Of a DNA stretch of 64,000 nucleotides, positions 58,301 to 64,000 are shown piece after piece. Made by a program: the position numbers and the translations under genes. The notes below the pieces were generated by a model, which ran no database searches, had not been told where the DNA came from, and saw only the letters and a program-made list of their open reading frames with translations. The stretch comes from Sinonovacula constricta (taxonomy: Eukaryota > Mollusca > Bivalvia > Cardiida > Solecurtidae). Location: assembly GCA_007844125.1 (NCBI GenBank), contig CM017573.1, forward strand, positions 1,822,293 through 1,886,292, in the 5' to 3' direction. Position 1 is the first letter of the stretch, and each line of letters opens with the position of its first letter.

Positions 58301-60100
58301 TGCTTTGAGGTTTTCCAGCTAACCTGTGGTGTGCTGGTGGTTCAATCCAGACTTATGTAAGGTCGTAAGCAATAATTAGTTGGACATTGCCAACATGACT
58401 ATAATTGTGTCAGTGTGATGTAACATAAAACAAATATTCCATCATAAATTATTCATTTATTTGTGCCTTTTTTTATTTTACTTGACACTGGATTCAGGCA
58501 CCTATATATTTGTTGAGAAGTAATTTAAGTCTTTCCCAACATAATCTTCAGCTAAAGTTTACTGATCTCTCATTGTTTAACTTGATCTAGTTTAGCAAAG
58601 AAACACTATCAATCAGTCGATTGGTTAATCAATTAATCACCATCAGTTGAATATTTTCAACAAATTATTAAGAGCTGAGTGGATTGTTGGAGTTATTATC
58701 ATAACCAAAACCATAAGTAGACAAACCAATTCAATCTATCAGTCAATCAATCACTGCTCTATTATTTCCAGGCCATCAGCTGGTTGTTAGAGCTGTGTGA
58801 GGTGATGATGACGACACATACACACATCGGACAGACCCAACAGGAAATTGACCAACTACAGAATGAACATAGGCAGGTGGAAAACACTGCTCAGGTAGGG
58901 AATTAAACATTTCTTATGATCAGATGAATTTTACATCTCGCATCAAAGATATACTACTTATTTGTCCTAAAAGATGATGTTTCTAAATTAATGTAAATTA
59001 AAGTGATGTTGGATTTTTAAAAAAAATGACTTTCCTTTTTTGCACTCTTCATAGATTTATTCGTCATTTTTTTTAAATTAAGGACATTTCATTGTTCAAC
59101 AAAGGGCAAATAGACTTATAAAGAGAGAAACAAACATTATTCTGCTGACAAAAATTATTATATGAAAATAAACTTTCAAAGACTATCTACATAGAATAAA
59201 AAGAGGTTTATCAGTAATTCATTATAGATTTCTTTGATTGTATGATGGCATGTTATGATCATTAAACAATAGACATACCATTTCTTCTGACCTAACAGAG
59301 TACCTATGACTACGGCAAGCAACTGGTGCAGGCTGCCCTGGTTCTACGTAGGTCATTGCGGATGAACCTTGACCCAAACCACCAGTTGTTATACGAACTT
59401 GAAGAGGCCTGGAAACGATTTTCTGGTGGGAACAATGAGCGAGCCAACCGATTGACTGTTGCGTCCATGTTTCTGTCAGAGTCTGACAAGGTGAAGTAAA
59501 TGAGATTGTTTAAGTGGATATAAAATAAAAGGTTGACCAAATATTTTAAGTTACAGGCAGTTGATGCAGATAAAGCTCTGGGTTGGAGATTATAGAAATC
59601 TGACCAATCAGCTGCTTGAGATTTGTTTTGGGCTTAATCTCAAAGTTTTAAAATCTTGAGCCCAGATGTCATATAATGAAGTAAAAGTCGAGGTCCACAT
59701 TAAAATCTTCACAAACTTTGTAGTAGGCAGGTTAAGGAATTTGACACACATTCTCTGTTCGACCCTCAGAGCCAACACACTAACATAGCCCTGCATTTAG
59801 TAATGTCAGGGTTTTTAAATAGATATGACAATGTCATTTATATAAAAACATCCATAAATGGATATTAAATGGATATTAAGTTTTTTGCATAGTTATAAAT
59901 ATTAAATTTCAGCTTCTTGAGCGTATTGAGCAGCTCATGGTAGTGATAGCCCAGACTTTGACTGGTGATGTCTCGGTCAGAGACGCCCTTCAGATGTACG
60001 GACAAGAGAGAGCTGATGTTTCACAGGAAGTTCAGGAGACTGGCAGAATGGGGCGGGCCTTGCTGGAGAGATTAGCCCTGCCCATTATTGTGGTGGATGG
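34249..60100 (+). CDS. SESTD1: SESTD1-like protein (SEC14 and spectrin domains), 15 exons, 3' end outside the window
   Basis: The joined exons give 739 residues plus two bases. Residues 1-49 are a Ser/Gln/Arg-rich extension absent from vertebrate SESTD1. Residues about 51-211 form a SEC14/CRAL-TRIO-like domain (GGRDRQGGPLLLFP; RRGFTVIVDSRDGSW; GGSLMYHHTYWL). Residues about 330-730 are spectrin-type helical repeats. Matches that single out SESTD1 are DIGDSYESAETLRKRHEELE, RKMRCDELAEVRRLKLQQ, STYDYGKQLVQAALVLRRSL and LLERLALPIIVVDG. Human SESTD1 has about 696 residues and the match reaches roughly residue 650, so about 45 residues remain. In vertebrates the protein binds phosphatidic acid and phosphoinositides, associates with TRPC4/5 channels, and takes part in Dact1/Vangl2 planar polarity signalling. 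There is no DH/PH module in the window, which argues against Trio, Kalirin or MCF2L. Individual exons are listed separately. Confidence 0.9.
34458..34808. mobile_element. Element A, compact 351-bp copy
   Basis: It is bounded by TTAA on both sides, with inverted ends: TTAAAGGCATTGGAAGT left and, as reverse complement, TTAAAAGCATTGGAAATGG right. TTAA duplications suggest a piggyBac-type or other TTAA-targeting transposase in trans. It has no array inside, so it shows the unexpanded form of the element at 20,539-22,683. Confidence 0.85.
35489..35803 (+). mobile_element. SINE-1 copy in SESTD1-like intron 1
   Basis: Nearly identical to the copy at 15,932 (ccggacctggtagcgcaatt head, ataagggtagttccatgact body, aacccaataaacaaac tail). 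AAACTGTT at 35,481-35,488 and 35,804-35,811 is a plausible short target duplication. Confidence 0.88.
36128..36190 (+). CDS. SESTD1: SESTD1-like exon 2, residues 50-70
   Basis: Acceptor gtatttcag, donor gtttgc. It reads RGLEASHIIDQLKKEIVFLT after a split Ser, matching the start of the SESTD1/Trio SEC14 domain (ILKKKLAFLSGG in human SESTD1). Confidence 0.85.
36474..36585 (+). CDS. SESTD1: SESTD1-like exon 3, residues 71-107
   Basis: Acceptor ttgttgtctag, donor gtaata. It encodes GGRDRQGGPLLLFPPHRDKY through RYLAQIP. The GGRD.RGGP.L.FP pattern is the signature of this SEC14 subgroup. Confidence 0.9.
36885..37052 (+). mobile_element. SINE-3, partial copy
   Basis: It retains the B-box region (gttttgaatccaggtcagga) and the body blocks aagaactttcat, gagccagtggttctaccc and cagtgtgatgtacc. 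The head is eroded. Confidence 0.7.
37738..37828 (+). CDS. SESTD1: SESTD1-like exon 4, residues 108-138
   Basis: Acceptor ttattccag, donor gtaggc. It encodes DESKRRGFTVIVDSRDGSWS then NLVTLLGCLK. RGFTVIVD is the most conserved core strand of the domain and is identical in human SESTD1. Confidence 0.93.
38030..38280 (+). repeat. GAT microsatellite and 26-bp tandem repeat
   Basis: A (GAT)n run at about 38,032-38,060 is followed by about five copies of a 26-bp unit (gattgtgatagttgttgatt plus cctgat) from about 38,147 to 38,276. Reverse frames across it are repeat artefacts. Confidence 0.92.
38399..38503 (+). CDS. SESTD1: SESTD1-like exon 5, residues 139-173
   Basis: Acceptor gtttctacag. The donor is the less usual gttggt, and the same donor ends exon 6. 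It encodes QSLGDYLKQVLVLQTEMGSR, a Ser-rich loop, and FRRDRGNIE. The frame continues into the intron for only three codons before TAA. The join to exon 6 restores a SEC14 domain of normal length. Confidence 0.82.
39081..39567. mobile_element. Element B, complete 487-bp MITE
   Basis: TTAA bounds both sides. The ends are inverted: TTAAAGGTGGTTGCCGACAG left and, as reverse complement, TTAAAGGTGGTATAAGACAG right, both followed by TTTG. The body shares gaaaaccatgtgaccac with the other copies. It is a TTAA-targeting, non-autonomous element. Confidence 0.9.
39600..39690 (+). repeat. Element D copy
   Basis: Blocks gtgcagatcctgatcagaca, gcttgctgcagg, gatttggacctacaca and taagccttg, in the order seen at 28,684. 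Confidence 0.75.
40065..40180 (-). repeat. Element D copy, opposite orientation
   Basis: Blocks ggcttgggcaagat, ggctgtctgataaagatcta and cactttttt read as the reverse complement of the copy at 39,600. It is more diverged than the other copies. Confidence 0.55.
40181..41640. other. Intronic DNA without recognised features
   Basis: AT-rich DNA with no exon-like frame or clear repeat. Confidence 0.5.
41641..43330 (+). repeat. 53-bp minisatellite, about 32 copies
   Basis: The unit contains catagtacaggcagcattgt, atatagtctgatagag and taaactgtagatggtat. Some units lack three bases (ggtatagtacagg), giving 50 bp. Neighbouring runs share gtttga or gtctga variants, so homogenisation is local. The long reverse frames over it are repeat artefacts. 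Confidence 0.97.
43770..43865 (+). repeat. Element D copy
   Basis: Blocks agcagcagatagtg, tcctgatcagacgactcc, agatctaaatctacaca and aaagcctg, as in the other copies. Confidence 0.7.
44090..44750 (+). repeat. 16-bp minisatellite, about 40 copies
   Basis: The unit is agctggtggtagtagt, with taa/tag variants. Upstream, a longer unit with gcagcagtctagtgacaga occurs at about 44,036 and 44,109 and returns at the right edge (gactgacagaagatgt). A variant pair (gctgatgatagttgt) repeats 143-144 bp apart, or nine units, which shows block duplication. Confidence 0.95.
44880..45015 (-). mobile_element. tRNA-derived SINE head
   Basis: On the minus strand it reads gtggttaagtggttacgg (A box) and ccagggttcaaacccag (B box), with a palindromic ggacctgagggtcc between. 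A non-tRNA body follows, so it is a SINE rather than a tRNA gene. The body does not match SINE-1 to SINE-3. Confidence 0.6.
45895..46100 (+). mobile_element. SINE-3 copy
   Basis: Head gtagctgagtgggtagagcc, B-box-like gggcttgaatcccagtcc, then diverged body blocks (ctttcagttgaagtctggtg and agctggacat). Confidence 0.7.
46870..47275 (+). mobile_element. Two overlapping SINE-3 copies
   Basis: The first copy (about 46,873-47,095) has gccatagtggttgaatc, gggttcgtgtcctg, aaggtcttccagctg and ttctacccagacattta. A second partial copy (about 47,115-47,275) repeats the body: gggtttagtcctgg, gtggtgtgccagtggttcta. The frames across both are SINE artefacts. Confidence 0.75.
47361..47645 (+). mobile_element. 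SINE-1 copy with internal deletion
   Basis: Head ggccctggttgcgcagttgg, then a deletion after the B-box region (ctgggtttaaaaaaatgg). The normal body and the tail caacaaacaaacaaac follow. Confidence 0.87.
47646..48431. other. Intronic DNA without recognised features
   Basis: AT-rich DNA. No exon-like frame or known repeat was seen. Confidence 0.5.
48432..48684 (-). other. Protein-like minus-strand open frame of about 83 codons
   Basis: This frame is open from about 48,684 down to a TAA near 48,432. It reads EQLSKRQWIEGYCNVGDPTS, CGEEDMKTIKPCQQDIPDWP and RWLKLLTQQHNIRSKRRW. The composition (Trp, Cys, Pro and charged residues) and the locally higher GC look coding, unlike the AT-rich surroundings. 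There is no start codon at its head and no strong splice site, so it may be a remnant of a retroelement protein or of a processed gene. I do not recognise the family. Confidence 0.3.
48940..48958 (+). repeat. Short poly-G tract
   Basis: A run of about ten or more G after gtagttt. It only matters as a likely length-variable site. Confidence 0.8.
49258..49325 (+). repeat. Element D, partial copy
   Basis: Only the left block (ttagcaaatagtgcagatcc tgact) is recognisable. Confidence 0.45.
50022..50765. mobile_element. Element B copy with a nested SINE-3
   Basis: TTAAAGGTAGTATTCAATAG at the left and, as reverse complement, TTAAAGGTGGTATCCATCAG at the right, both at TTAA. The body has gaaaaccatgtgac and agctatttttagctggaatc. 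The SINE-3 at 50,443-50,692 splits its right half. Confidence 0.87.
50443..50692 (+). mobile_element. SINE-3, full copy with target-site duplication
   Basis: Head ggcacccatggcatagtggt and B-box gggtttgagtcctgg, then body aaggtcttccagctgacc and gctggtggttctctctagac. CATATTCCCCA flanks both sides (50,432-50,442 and 50,693-50,703). The insertion is younger than the Element B copy around it. Confidence 0.92.
50775..50885 (-). repeat. Element D copy, opposite orientation
   Basis: Blocks aaggcttgggcagatagtgc, tctgctgggagttgtctgat and caggatctgcactttctg are the reverse complement of the copy at 28,684. Confidence 0.75.
51868..51935 (+). repeat. Trinucleotide microsatellite (CAT/CGT/CAC)
   Basis: An imperfect run of tcctcctcatcatcgtcatc type, ending in caccaccacc. 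Confidence 0.92.
51936..52900. other. Intronic DNA without recognised features
   Basis: AT-rich, with a short local duplication of ttgttattgaattgtttgt-like sequence near 52,580 and 52,630. Confidence 0.5.
52925..53600 (+). repeat. SINE-1 copy with its tail amplified as a 109-bp tandem array
   Basis: A diverged SINE-1 body starts near 52,925 (aggtcaaggaggccaggg; gtaatggtatagaccccatg). From about 53,051 a 109-bp segment of the SINE body (gactaggtgtggtatcatgt, ggccatggcat, ataaactccatctccagg) is repeated about five times. Starts at 53,277, 53,386 and 53,495 are exactly 109 bp apart. Confidence 0.92.
53692..53935 (+). mobile_element. SINE-2, copy 2
   Basis: Head aatagctcaattggtagagc, then the body shared with 24,645-24,925 (gtgtcagtataatgg, gggcacctcataagtgcccc, agaaatgtcgctgc). 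It ends about 35 bp before exon 6, within the polypyrimidine neighbourhood of the acceptor. Confidence 0.88.
53970..54083 (+). CDS. SESTD1: SESTD1-like exon 6, residues 174-211
   Basis: Acceptor ctactttcag, donor gttggt. It encodes PQFINLNKLYTYVDRNQLIG then SMGGSLMYHHTYWLQNRM. This is the end of the SEC14 domain; human SESTD1 has ANKLTRYIEPCQL and GGSLTYDHMDWL at the same place. Phase 0 at both ends. Confidence 0.92.
54532..54718 (+). CDS. SESTD1: SESTD1-like exon 7, residues 212-273
   Basis: Acceptor actataactag, donor gtgggt. It encodes DLEKFLREARAAASHLDTVE, then a Ser/Gln/Pro-rich linker (RSQGSETPISPVNALQQHRF). It connects the SEC14 domain to the first helical repeat, and the residues are poorly conserved, as expected for a linker. 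Confidence 0.85.
55015..55235 (+). CDS. SESTD1: SESTD1-like exon 8, residues 274-347
   Basis: Acceptor cccttgttag, donor gtagga. It encodes GEELLTKLQRYSDVPLHSEE, SVITLDNLEAMKHVKRTLQY and onward to QKEIRQ. This is the start of the first spectrin-like repeat, with amphipathic helices. Confidence 0.9.
55258..55475 (+). mobile_element. SINE-3 copy in intron 8
   Basis: Head acacatggtgtagtggtaaa, then ggttagagtcccatttgtgg (B-box region), and body cttctagctgacctggggtg. It starts about 20 bp after the exon 8 donor. Confidence 0.75.
55581..55703 (+). CDS. SESTD1: SESTD1-like exon 9, residues 348-388
   Basis: Acceptor gttttaaag, donor gtaagt. It encodes VVEWILGPGEKLLASHHDIG then DSYESAETLRKRHEELEIKC. 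The human equivalent has VVNWLEGPGSEQL and GIGDS.RASQAL.KHEE, which is one of the clearest family matches. Confidence 0.95.
55825..56265. mobile_element. SINE-3 fragment and a partial Element A in intron 9
   Basis: About 55,835-55,935 matches the SINE-3 body (cctgcagtgtgttagtggtt, ctacccagatgcc). From about 56,180 to TTAA at 56,262-56,265 the sequence matches the right end of Element A (agtgtccagctgtgatctca, tagcatggtgttat, ccatttttaatgtc). The Element A left end is not clear. Confidence 0.6.
56300..56494 (+). CDS. SESTD1: SESTD1-like exon 10, residues 389-453
   Basis: Acceptor tttccatag, donor gtaaat. It encodes DTYGHYAELRHRAEDYLADQ through RSFANRLQRRRTLLITSVRF to LTEE. Second spectrin-like repeat region; phase 0 at both ends. 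Confidence 0.93.
57047..57161 (+). CDS. SESTD1: SESTD1-like exon 11, residues 454-491
   Basis: Acceptor tgtgccag, donor gtaggt. It encodes FSRKLDDLLESLYIDTEIET then VEAAKEALTQLQDKVEAI. The human equivalent is the QQLDGLLGMLCVD segment. Confidence 0.93.
57290..57510 (+). mobile_element. SINE-3, partial copy in intron 11
   Basis: Blocks gtgtgggttcaagtcttggt (B box), taaagctgacctggggagtg and gctggacattgcca follow the SINE-3 order. Confidence 0.7.
57786..58027 (+). CDS. SESTD1: SESTD1-like exon 12, residues 492-572
   Basis: Acceptor tttgttcag, donor gtaaga. It encodes the end of one helical repeat and the start of the next: YASHIKHVNQQLEDLQERKM, RCDELAEVRRLKLQQTLQLR, CERDANT. The human match is HIQGVMEDMQLRKQRCEDM and DVRRLKMLQMVQL. 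Confidence 0.95.
58203..58436 (+). mobile_element. SINE-3, full copy with target-site duplication, intron 12
   Basis: Head gcacctgtggctgagtgatt, B box gggtttgagtccagg, body ttccagctaacctgtggtgt and ttagttggacattgcc. TTCCATC flanks both sides (58,196-58,202 and 58,437-58,443). Confidence 0.9.
58772..58894 (+). CDS. SESTD1: SESTD1-like exon 13, residues 573-613
   Basis: Acceptor ttatttccag, donor gtaggg. It encodes AISWLLELCEVMMTTHTHIG then QTQQEIDQLQNEHRQVENTAQ, parallel to human AVEWLSELLDALLKTHIRLG. Confidence 0.95.
59299..59490 (+). CDS. SESTD1: SESTD1-like exon 14, residues 614-677
   Basis: Acceptor gacctaacag, donor gtgaag. It begins STYDYGKQLVQAALVLRRSL, nearly identical to human [20 protein letters not shown], and continues to FLSESDK. 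This is the strongest single match to SESTD1. Confidence 0.96.
59913..60100 (+). CDS. SESTD1: SESTD1-like exon 15, residues 678-739, last coding exon in the window
   Basis: Acceptor ttaaatttcag, donor gtaagt. It ends GRALLERLALPIIVVDG with the Gly codon split, matching human GKSLLDRLTVPVVYPDG. The following exon, expected to encode the short C-terminus, was not found in the remaining 3.9 kb. Confidence 0.93.
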
Positions 60101-60824
60101 GTAAGTGGGCCATACTTAATTCTTGAATAGATGTTTCTTAAGATGAAGGGGGGGTAGGGAAGGTTCTAAATAATTTAGCTCTTGTATGTATAGGTGGGGA
60201 AAAATTTATTCCTTTTGATGACCATGGGCAGGCCTTGTTTGAGAGATAAACCCTCTTCATAATTGTGTTGGTTGGGTAATAGTTTAGTGGGCTGGGCTAA
60301 CTTTTGGATTTGAGTAGGCAGGGCTTAAGGATTGAGAAAACTTTACTCTTTTTTTTCAAAGGATGGATTTTAACACTGATGGTGCATTTATGAGTTTTTA
60401 AGAGGTTGACATTATTATTGTAGGGGTTGGTTCACTAAAGCATTAAATAGACAGGGATAAGTAATAAGTAGGTGTGGCTGAGGTCCTATACAAGGATTGG
60501 GTTTTAGAAGTAATAGTGCTGTGATAATAATTGTAAGGGTAATGAATGAGGGTAATTGTTTTATTATTTGTATTCAGTATGTTAGAGTGTTTGATTAGTG
60601 CTGTTTTATTATTGTTGCATGGAAAGTGCTGAGAGGGATACATTTTAACTCCTGTATTAAAAGATGGGTTAATAATAACAAAGTTTCTCACTCAGTTTTG
60701 CTGGATAGTTTGGAATATGTTGATGATTAAAAAGTGTGACATTTCATGTAAAAGAAAGGTTTGATGCAAAATAGTTTTTGATGTTTTTGTTGTATAATAA
60801 GTATATTTTGTGGGGTGGGAGAGG

Positions 60825-61070
60825 GATGGGGAAACAGTGACTGAGCTGTTAGAGTTGCTGACATGTAACCCCTCCGATTCTCACCCTCTTTGATAAAGTC
60901 CCTCTCGGGGAAAACACTTACATAAGGAGGTTTTCTAGCTAACCTGTGGTGTGGCAGTGGTTCTACCCAAACATTTGTCTGGGACCTTCCTCCACAAATA
61001 GTTAGGTGGACATTGCTTCTATGACCAGAATTGTGTTGGTGTGTTGTAACAAAAGAAAACAAAATAAAAA
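60825..61070 (+). mobile_element. SINE-3 copy
   Basis: Head acagtgactgagctgttaga, body ttttctagctaacctgtggt and gcagtggttctacccaaaca, ending gtgttgtaacaaaagaaaac. The minus-strand frame over it is an artefact. Confidence 0.85.
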
Positions 61071-62339
61071 TCAATTTATTTTTTTATTTAAAATTCACTA
61101 AGACAGAAATTGAATATTTGAAACTTATTTAACTAATGTACAGTATACTTTTTTTAAAGAATAATTGTTTACCCTTTAGTGTAACAAAGTAATTAGACAT
61201 CTAACATGTTTAATAGATCAGGGGAGGAAACTCTTCAATGGCCAGAGAGGTAATTGTCACTGGATTAGCTCCCTTGCTTTATTACCCGGAATCTATGCCT
61301 TATTTTTCTCACTCATCCATAAGGTGTGTGCTGCAATATAAATGTAACTGGTTTGTGATTTTGATAAATTAATTTCTTCTTTCATAAAATCTTGAAAAAA
61401 GGCAGGCATTTAATAGCAAAAATACTATATTTTTATAAAATTCAGATAAAGCGTTAAAAATAATATGCTTAAATTTATTATTGCCTTTCTTTTTTTTTTT
61501 TAAATTAATTTGCCAACAAATTTATACTGCTGTAGAAACTTTTAAGTGTAAAAAGTAAGTTTATTTCATTACAATGCATTTTTGTATGAGAGGAAGTTAC
61601 ATTTGTGTTGCCTAGTCTGCTACAGTCATTTTTATTTCATTTGTAGATGGCTATGTTAAATCCCTGGGATTATAAAAACGTTAACTTAAACAGAGTTAAA
61701 CTTTTTATGTGTTCAAGTCAGTCATAAACAAAACAGTAAATGTCACAGTGGTGCAGCATTAGTTTAAGTGTATATAAAGAGCAGATGCTGTGGAACGATG
61801 TGTCATGCACAGTATGCAGAACTTTTTCCAGGCTATTTTTATATCTAATTTTAAGTGTAAGTTTTGAGTCTTTTAAGAAAATAGTATTGTAGACGCCCCC
61901 CAAAAGGGGCCTACCCTTTTACCTTTTGCTTTCTTTCTTGTTTTATTTGTGTGAATTGGTTTCACCTGGTTTAAGAGACGTCCAAAATCATTGGTCAGCA
62001 GTCAGCTTTCTTTCAAATTATATATTCACGGTACAATGTAGTAGTGTGATGGAGCTTCATTATCCTTGTTACACAGAGCCTAAGCTTTTTGTGTCTACTG
62101 TTACAGATATCATTCTGACCTCATTATACATCGCTTTCTGTGCTTCAGTATATATAATTAATTAATACCAACTCAGTGGCTAGGGTATTGCCATTCACTC
62201 TGTCAGCCCAGGTTTAAAGCTTGCTCAGTGCCAAGTTTTTTATTTCAATCTGTGCTTTGTTATGGCTTTCTTGTTCTTGTGTGTGACATATGTTCTGAAT
62301 TCTTCTTCCTTAATTAACCTGTTACTCATCTGTAAACAA

Positions 62340-62800
62340 GATTCGTCAGTGCTATTTCTCAGCTACTGGTTGATTGGATTCTTATGCAAGCCTATTGCTC
62401 ATATGCATGTCATAATTGTCTCAATTTTAAATTAGTTATAGCCCATTAGTATTCATTAAAAACATTTTATCTGCACTATTTCTGAGCTAGCATTGGTTGG
62501 ATTTTTTAAACAACTTAATAACAATTACAAGTACCAAGCCAGGGTGTGCATATTTTAGGCATGTCGTGCTTGCTTCAGTTTTCACTAAGTTATGTTATAT
62601 GTATAGAGTATATTTTGTCTGCACTATTTCTCAACGACCATATGTTAAGTTTTCATTTGAACTCAGCAATAATAATAATAATAACAAGTACCAGGCCTGG
62701 TTGTGTATATCATGCTTGCTTCAGTTTTCACTTAGTTATGATCCTATGTCGTACCTATTTGTGTGCTCTATTTCTCAGCTGTCTGATTTGTAATTAACTT
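62340..62800 (+). repeat. Degenerate tandem repeat of roughly 150 bp
   Basis: At least two clear units (about 62,515-62,655 and 62,665-62,790) share aacaagtaccaggcctggtt, cttgcttcagttttcact and ctatttctcag. A weaker unit precedes them. An (AAT)n run at about 62,669 lies at the unit junction. Confidence 0.75.
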
Positions 62801-63570
62801 AGCATGACATATACTTCTGTCAACACTAGTTTGTGCATACCATTAGCACATCATTGTCTTTATGTCAGATGAGTTCAGGTTCTTTAATTGTTGTATTTAT
62901 CTGTCTAAATTGCTTGTAAACTGTTTTGAATGAAACTTGCATGAAATGTCAAGACATAGTTACAGAAACAGTGGTTAAGCAGCAGGATATTTACCATCTT
63001 CAATTCTTATTTTTAGTAAAATGTAACAAATACAATAAAAGTTGTTCAGAATTTAAAAAATCCAAACTGATTAAAATTAGCATAAAATTAAGTTGAATAC
63101 ATGAAAGGTAAATATTTGATCATTTGTTTAGTTAACAAATGGTGACAATTTCTAAAGTAAAGTTAAAGTATGGAAATATTGTAAGGTGGAACAGAATAAA
63201 AGTAGAAAAAGGAAATCAGAAAATTGCTATTTATATGAAAATGAGGTTACATGTTTGAAACTTTTAAATAAACATATATTTATGTCAGTTTATGGTTTAC
63301 TCATCTTCTTCTACTTGAACTACCAACATTGTTTATTAAGGGTATAACAAATAGTAGTTGTGAGATGCATCTGGGACTGAATTGTGTCACATTATTCTGA
63401 ACCAGACAGACCTCTTGTAACTCTTATTAACCCTTAATCTTGAGCTTCAAGGAGGGACGCCATTTTTACAAATGTTCAACTCTTTGGTTTGATCTTGATC
63501 AGATAGTTCAATCATTCTGCTATTCTACTTACACCAGAACTGTTGTGTCTGTCCTACAACTATCGAAATA

Positions 63571-63680
63571 CGGACAATTCTCAGTCCGGACATTTCTCAG
63601 TGAAATTTGCATGGTCGGACAATTCTCAGTTGGTTGATTTGCAGGGCCAGACAATTCTCAGTCCGGACATTTCTCCGTTA
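63571..63680 (+). repeat. Cluster of five short repeats GGACA-TTCTCAG
   Basis: The motif ggacaattctcagt or ggacatttctcagt (one with ccagacaattctca) occurs five times in about 110 bp, partly as pairs joined by tccggaca. Confidence 0.85.
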
Positions 63681-64000
63681 ATATATTTCAAAGCATAGCA
63701 ATATTTATGATAAAATTGTTGTATAAATCCATTTTGACGTTATAGTGAAATAATTAAAAAATGATGCAGATATTGTATTTGATATGAACGCATCATGTAT
63801 TTCACAGACAATTAAAGAACAGTGGGTTGGCCAATTAAAGGATTTTTGCGGCTTTGGTCAAAGCGTTTGTTATGAAAATCAAGGGGTATATAAATAATTA
63901 TTAATACAATTTGTAAGGATAAATAGTTTGTTTGGTTCACAGGTTTATTTATGATTGACAACAAGTGGTATGGAAATAATTATTGGTGAAATTTGTAAGG

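Larger units (their letters stand above)
60101..64000 (+). other. SESTD1-like intron 15 and onward, no exon found
   Basis: It contains a SINE-3 copy, two degenerate tandem repeats and plain AT-rich DNA. No segment resembles the missing SESTD1 C-terminus. Confidence 0.6.

Noticed and set aside
34249..60100. Trio, Kalirin or MCF2L instead of SESTD1
   Set aside because: The SEC14 domain alone fits several families, but the helical repeat region matches SESTD1 far better (STYDYG, RRLKLQQ, LLERL.LP) and no DH/PH exon follows in the window.

Overview
This is eukaryotic nuclear DNA: AT-rich, with genes split by GT-AG introns, many tRNA-derived SINEs, MITE-like DNA transposons and long minisatellites. 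The dispersed repeats and the gene content suggest a mollusc, most likely a bivalve. That is an inference from the look of the repeats; I could not search a database.

The recognisable gene is on the + strand from 34,249 to past 60,100 and runs toward the right edge. I assembled 15 coding exons whose phases fit at every junction. They encode 739 residues of a SESTD1-like protein (N-terminal SEC14/CRAL-TRIO-like domain, then spectrin-type helical repeats). Only a C-terminal stretch of roughly 45 residues is missing compared with vertebrate SESTD1. One intron of about 15.5 kb (38,504-53,969) falls inside the SEC14 domain and holds much of the repeat load.

At the left edge are the last two coding exons (291-441, 1127-1373) of a charged coiled-coil protein. 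Its C-terminal codons are unit 1 of a degenerate tandem repeat that continues through the stop codon into the 3' UTR. A possible small minus-strand gene lies at 17,063-18,220, with an in-frame TGA in its last exon and CpG-richer promoter-like DNA near 19.4 kb. A possible + strand gene start lies at 11,978, with a phase-compatible second exon at 14,023-14,091.

The rest is mostly repeats. Long tandem arrays: 42 bp (7.8-11.2 kb), 37 bp (20.8-22.6 kb), 17 bp (30.3-31.2 kb), 53 bp (41.6-43.3 kb), 16 bp (44.1-44.75 kb) and a 109-bp array of a SINE tail (53.05-53.6 kb). Dispersed families, named here for convenience: Element A (TTAA-bounded MITE), Element B (TTAA-bounded MITE with terminal repeats containing GACAGTTTG), Element C (longer low-copy-looking repeat), Element D (about 100-bp foldback-like repeat), and SINE-1, SINE-2 and SINE-3. 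A 369-bp hAT-type MITE with a perfect 8-bp target duplication and a 1.3-kb transposon with CAGGGCTGGAAAAAT ends are also clear. The most unusual theme is that at least three of the six long arrays lie inside, and look derived from, a mobile element, and a fourth directly adjoins one. I found no bacterial-type system, CRISPR array or viral gene.
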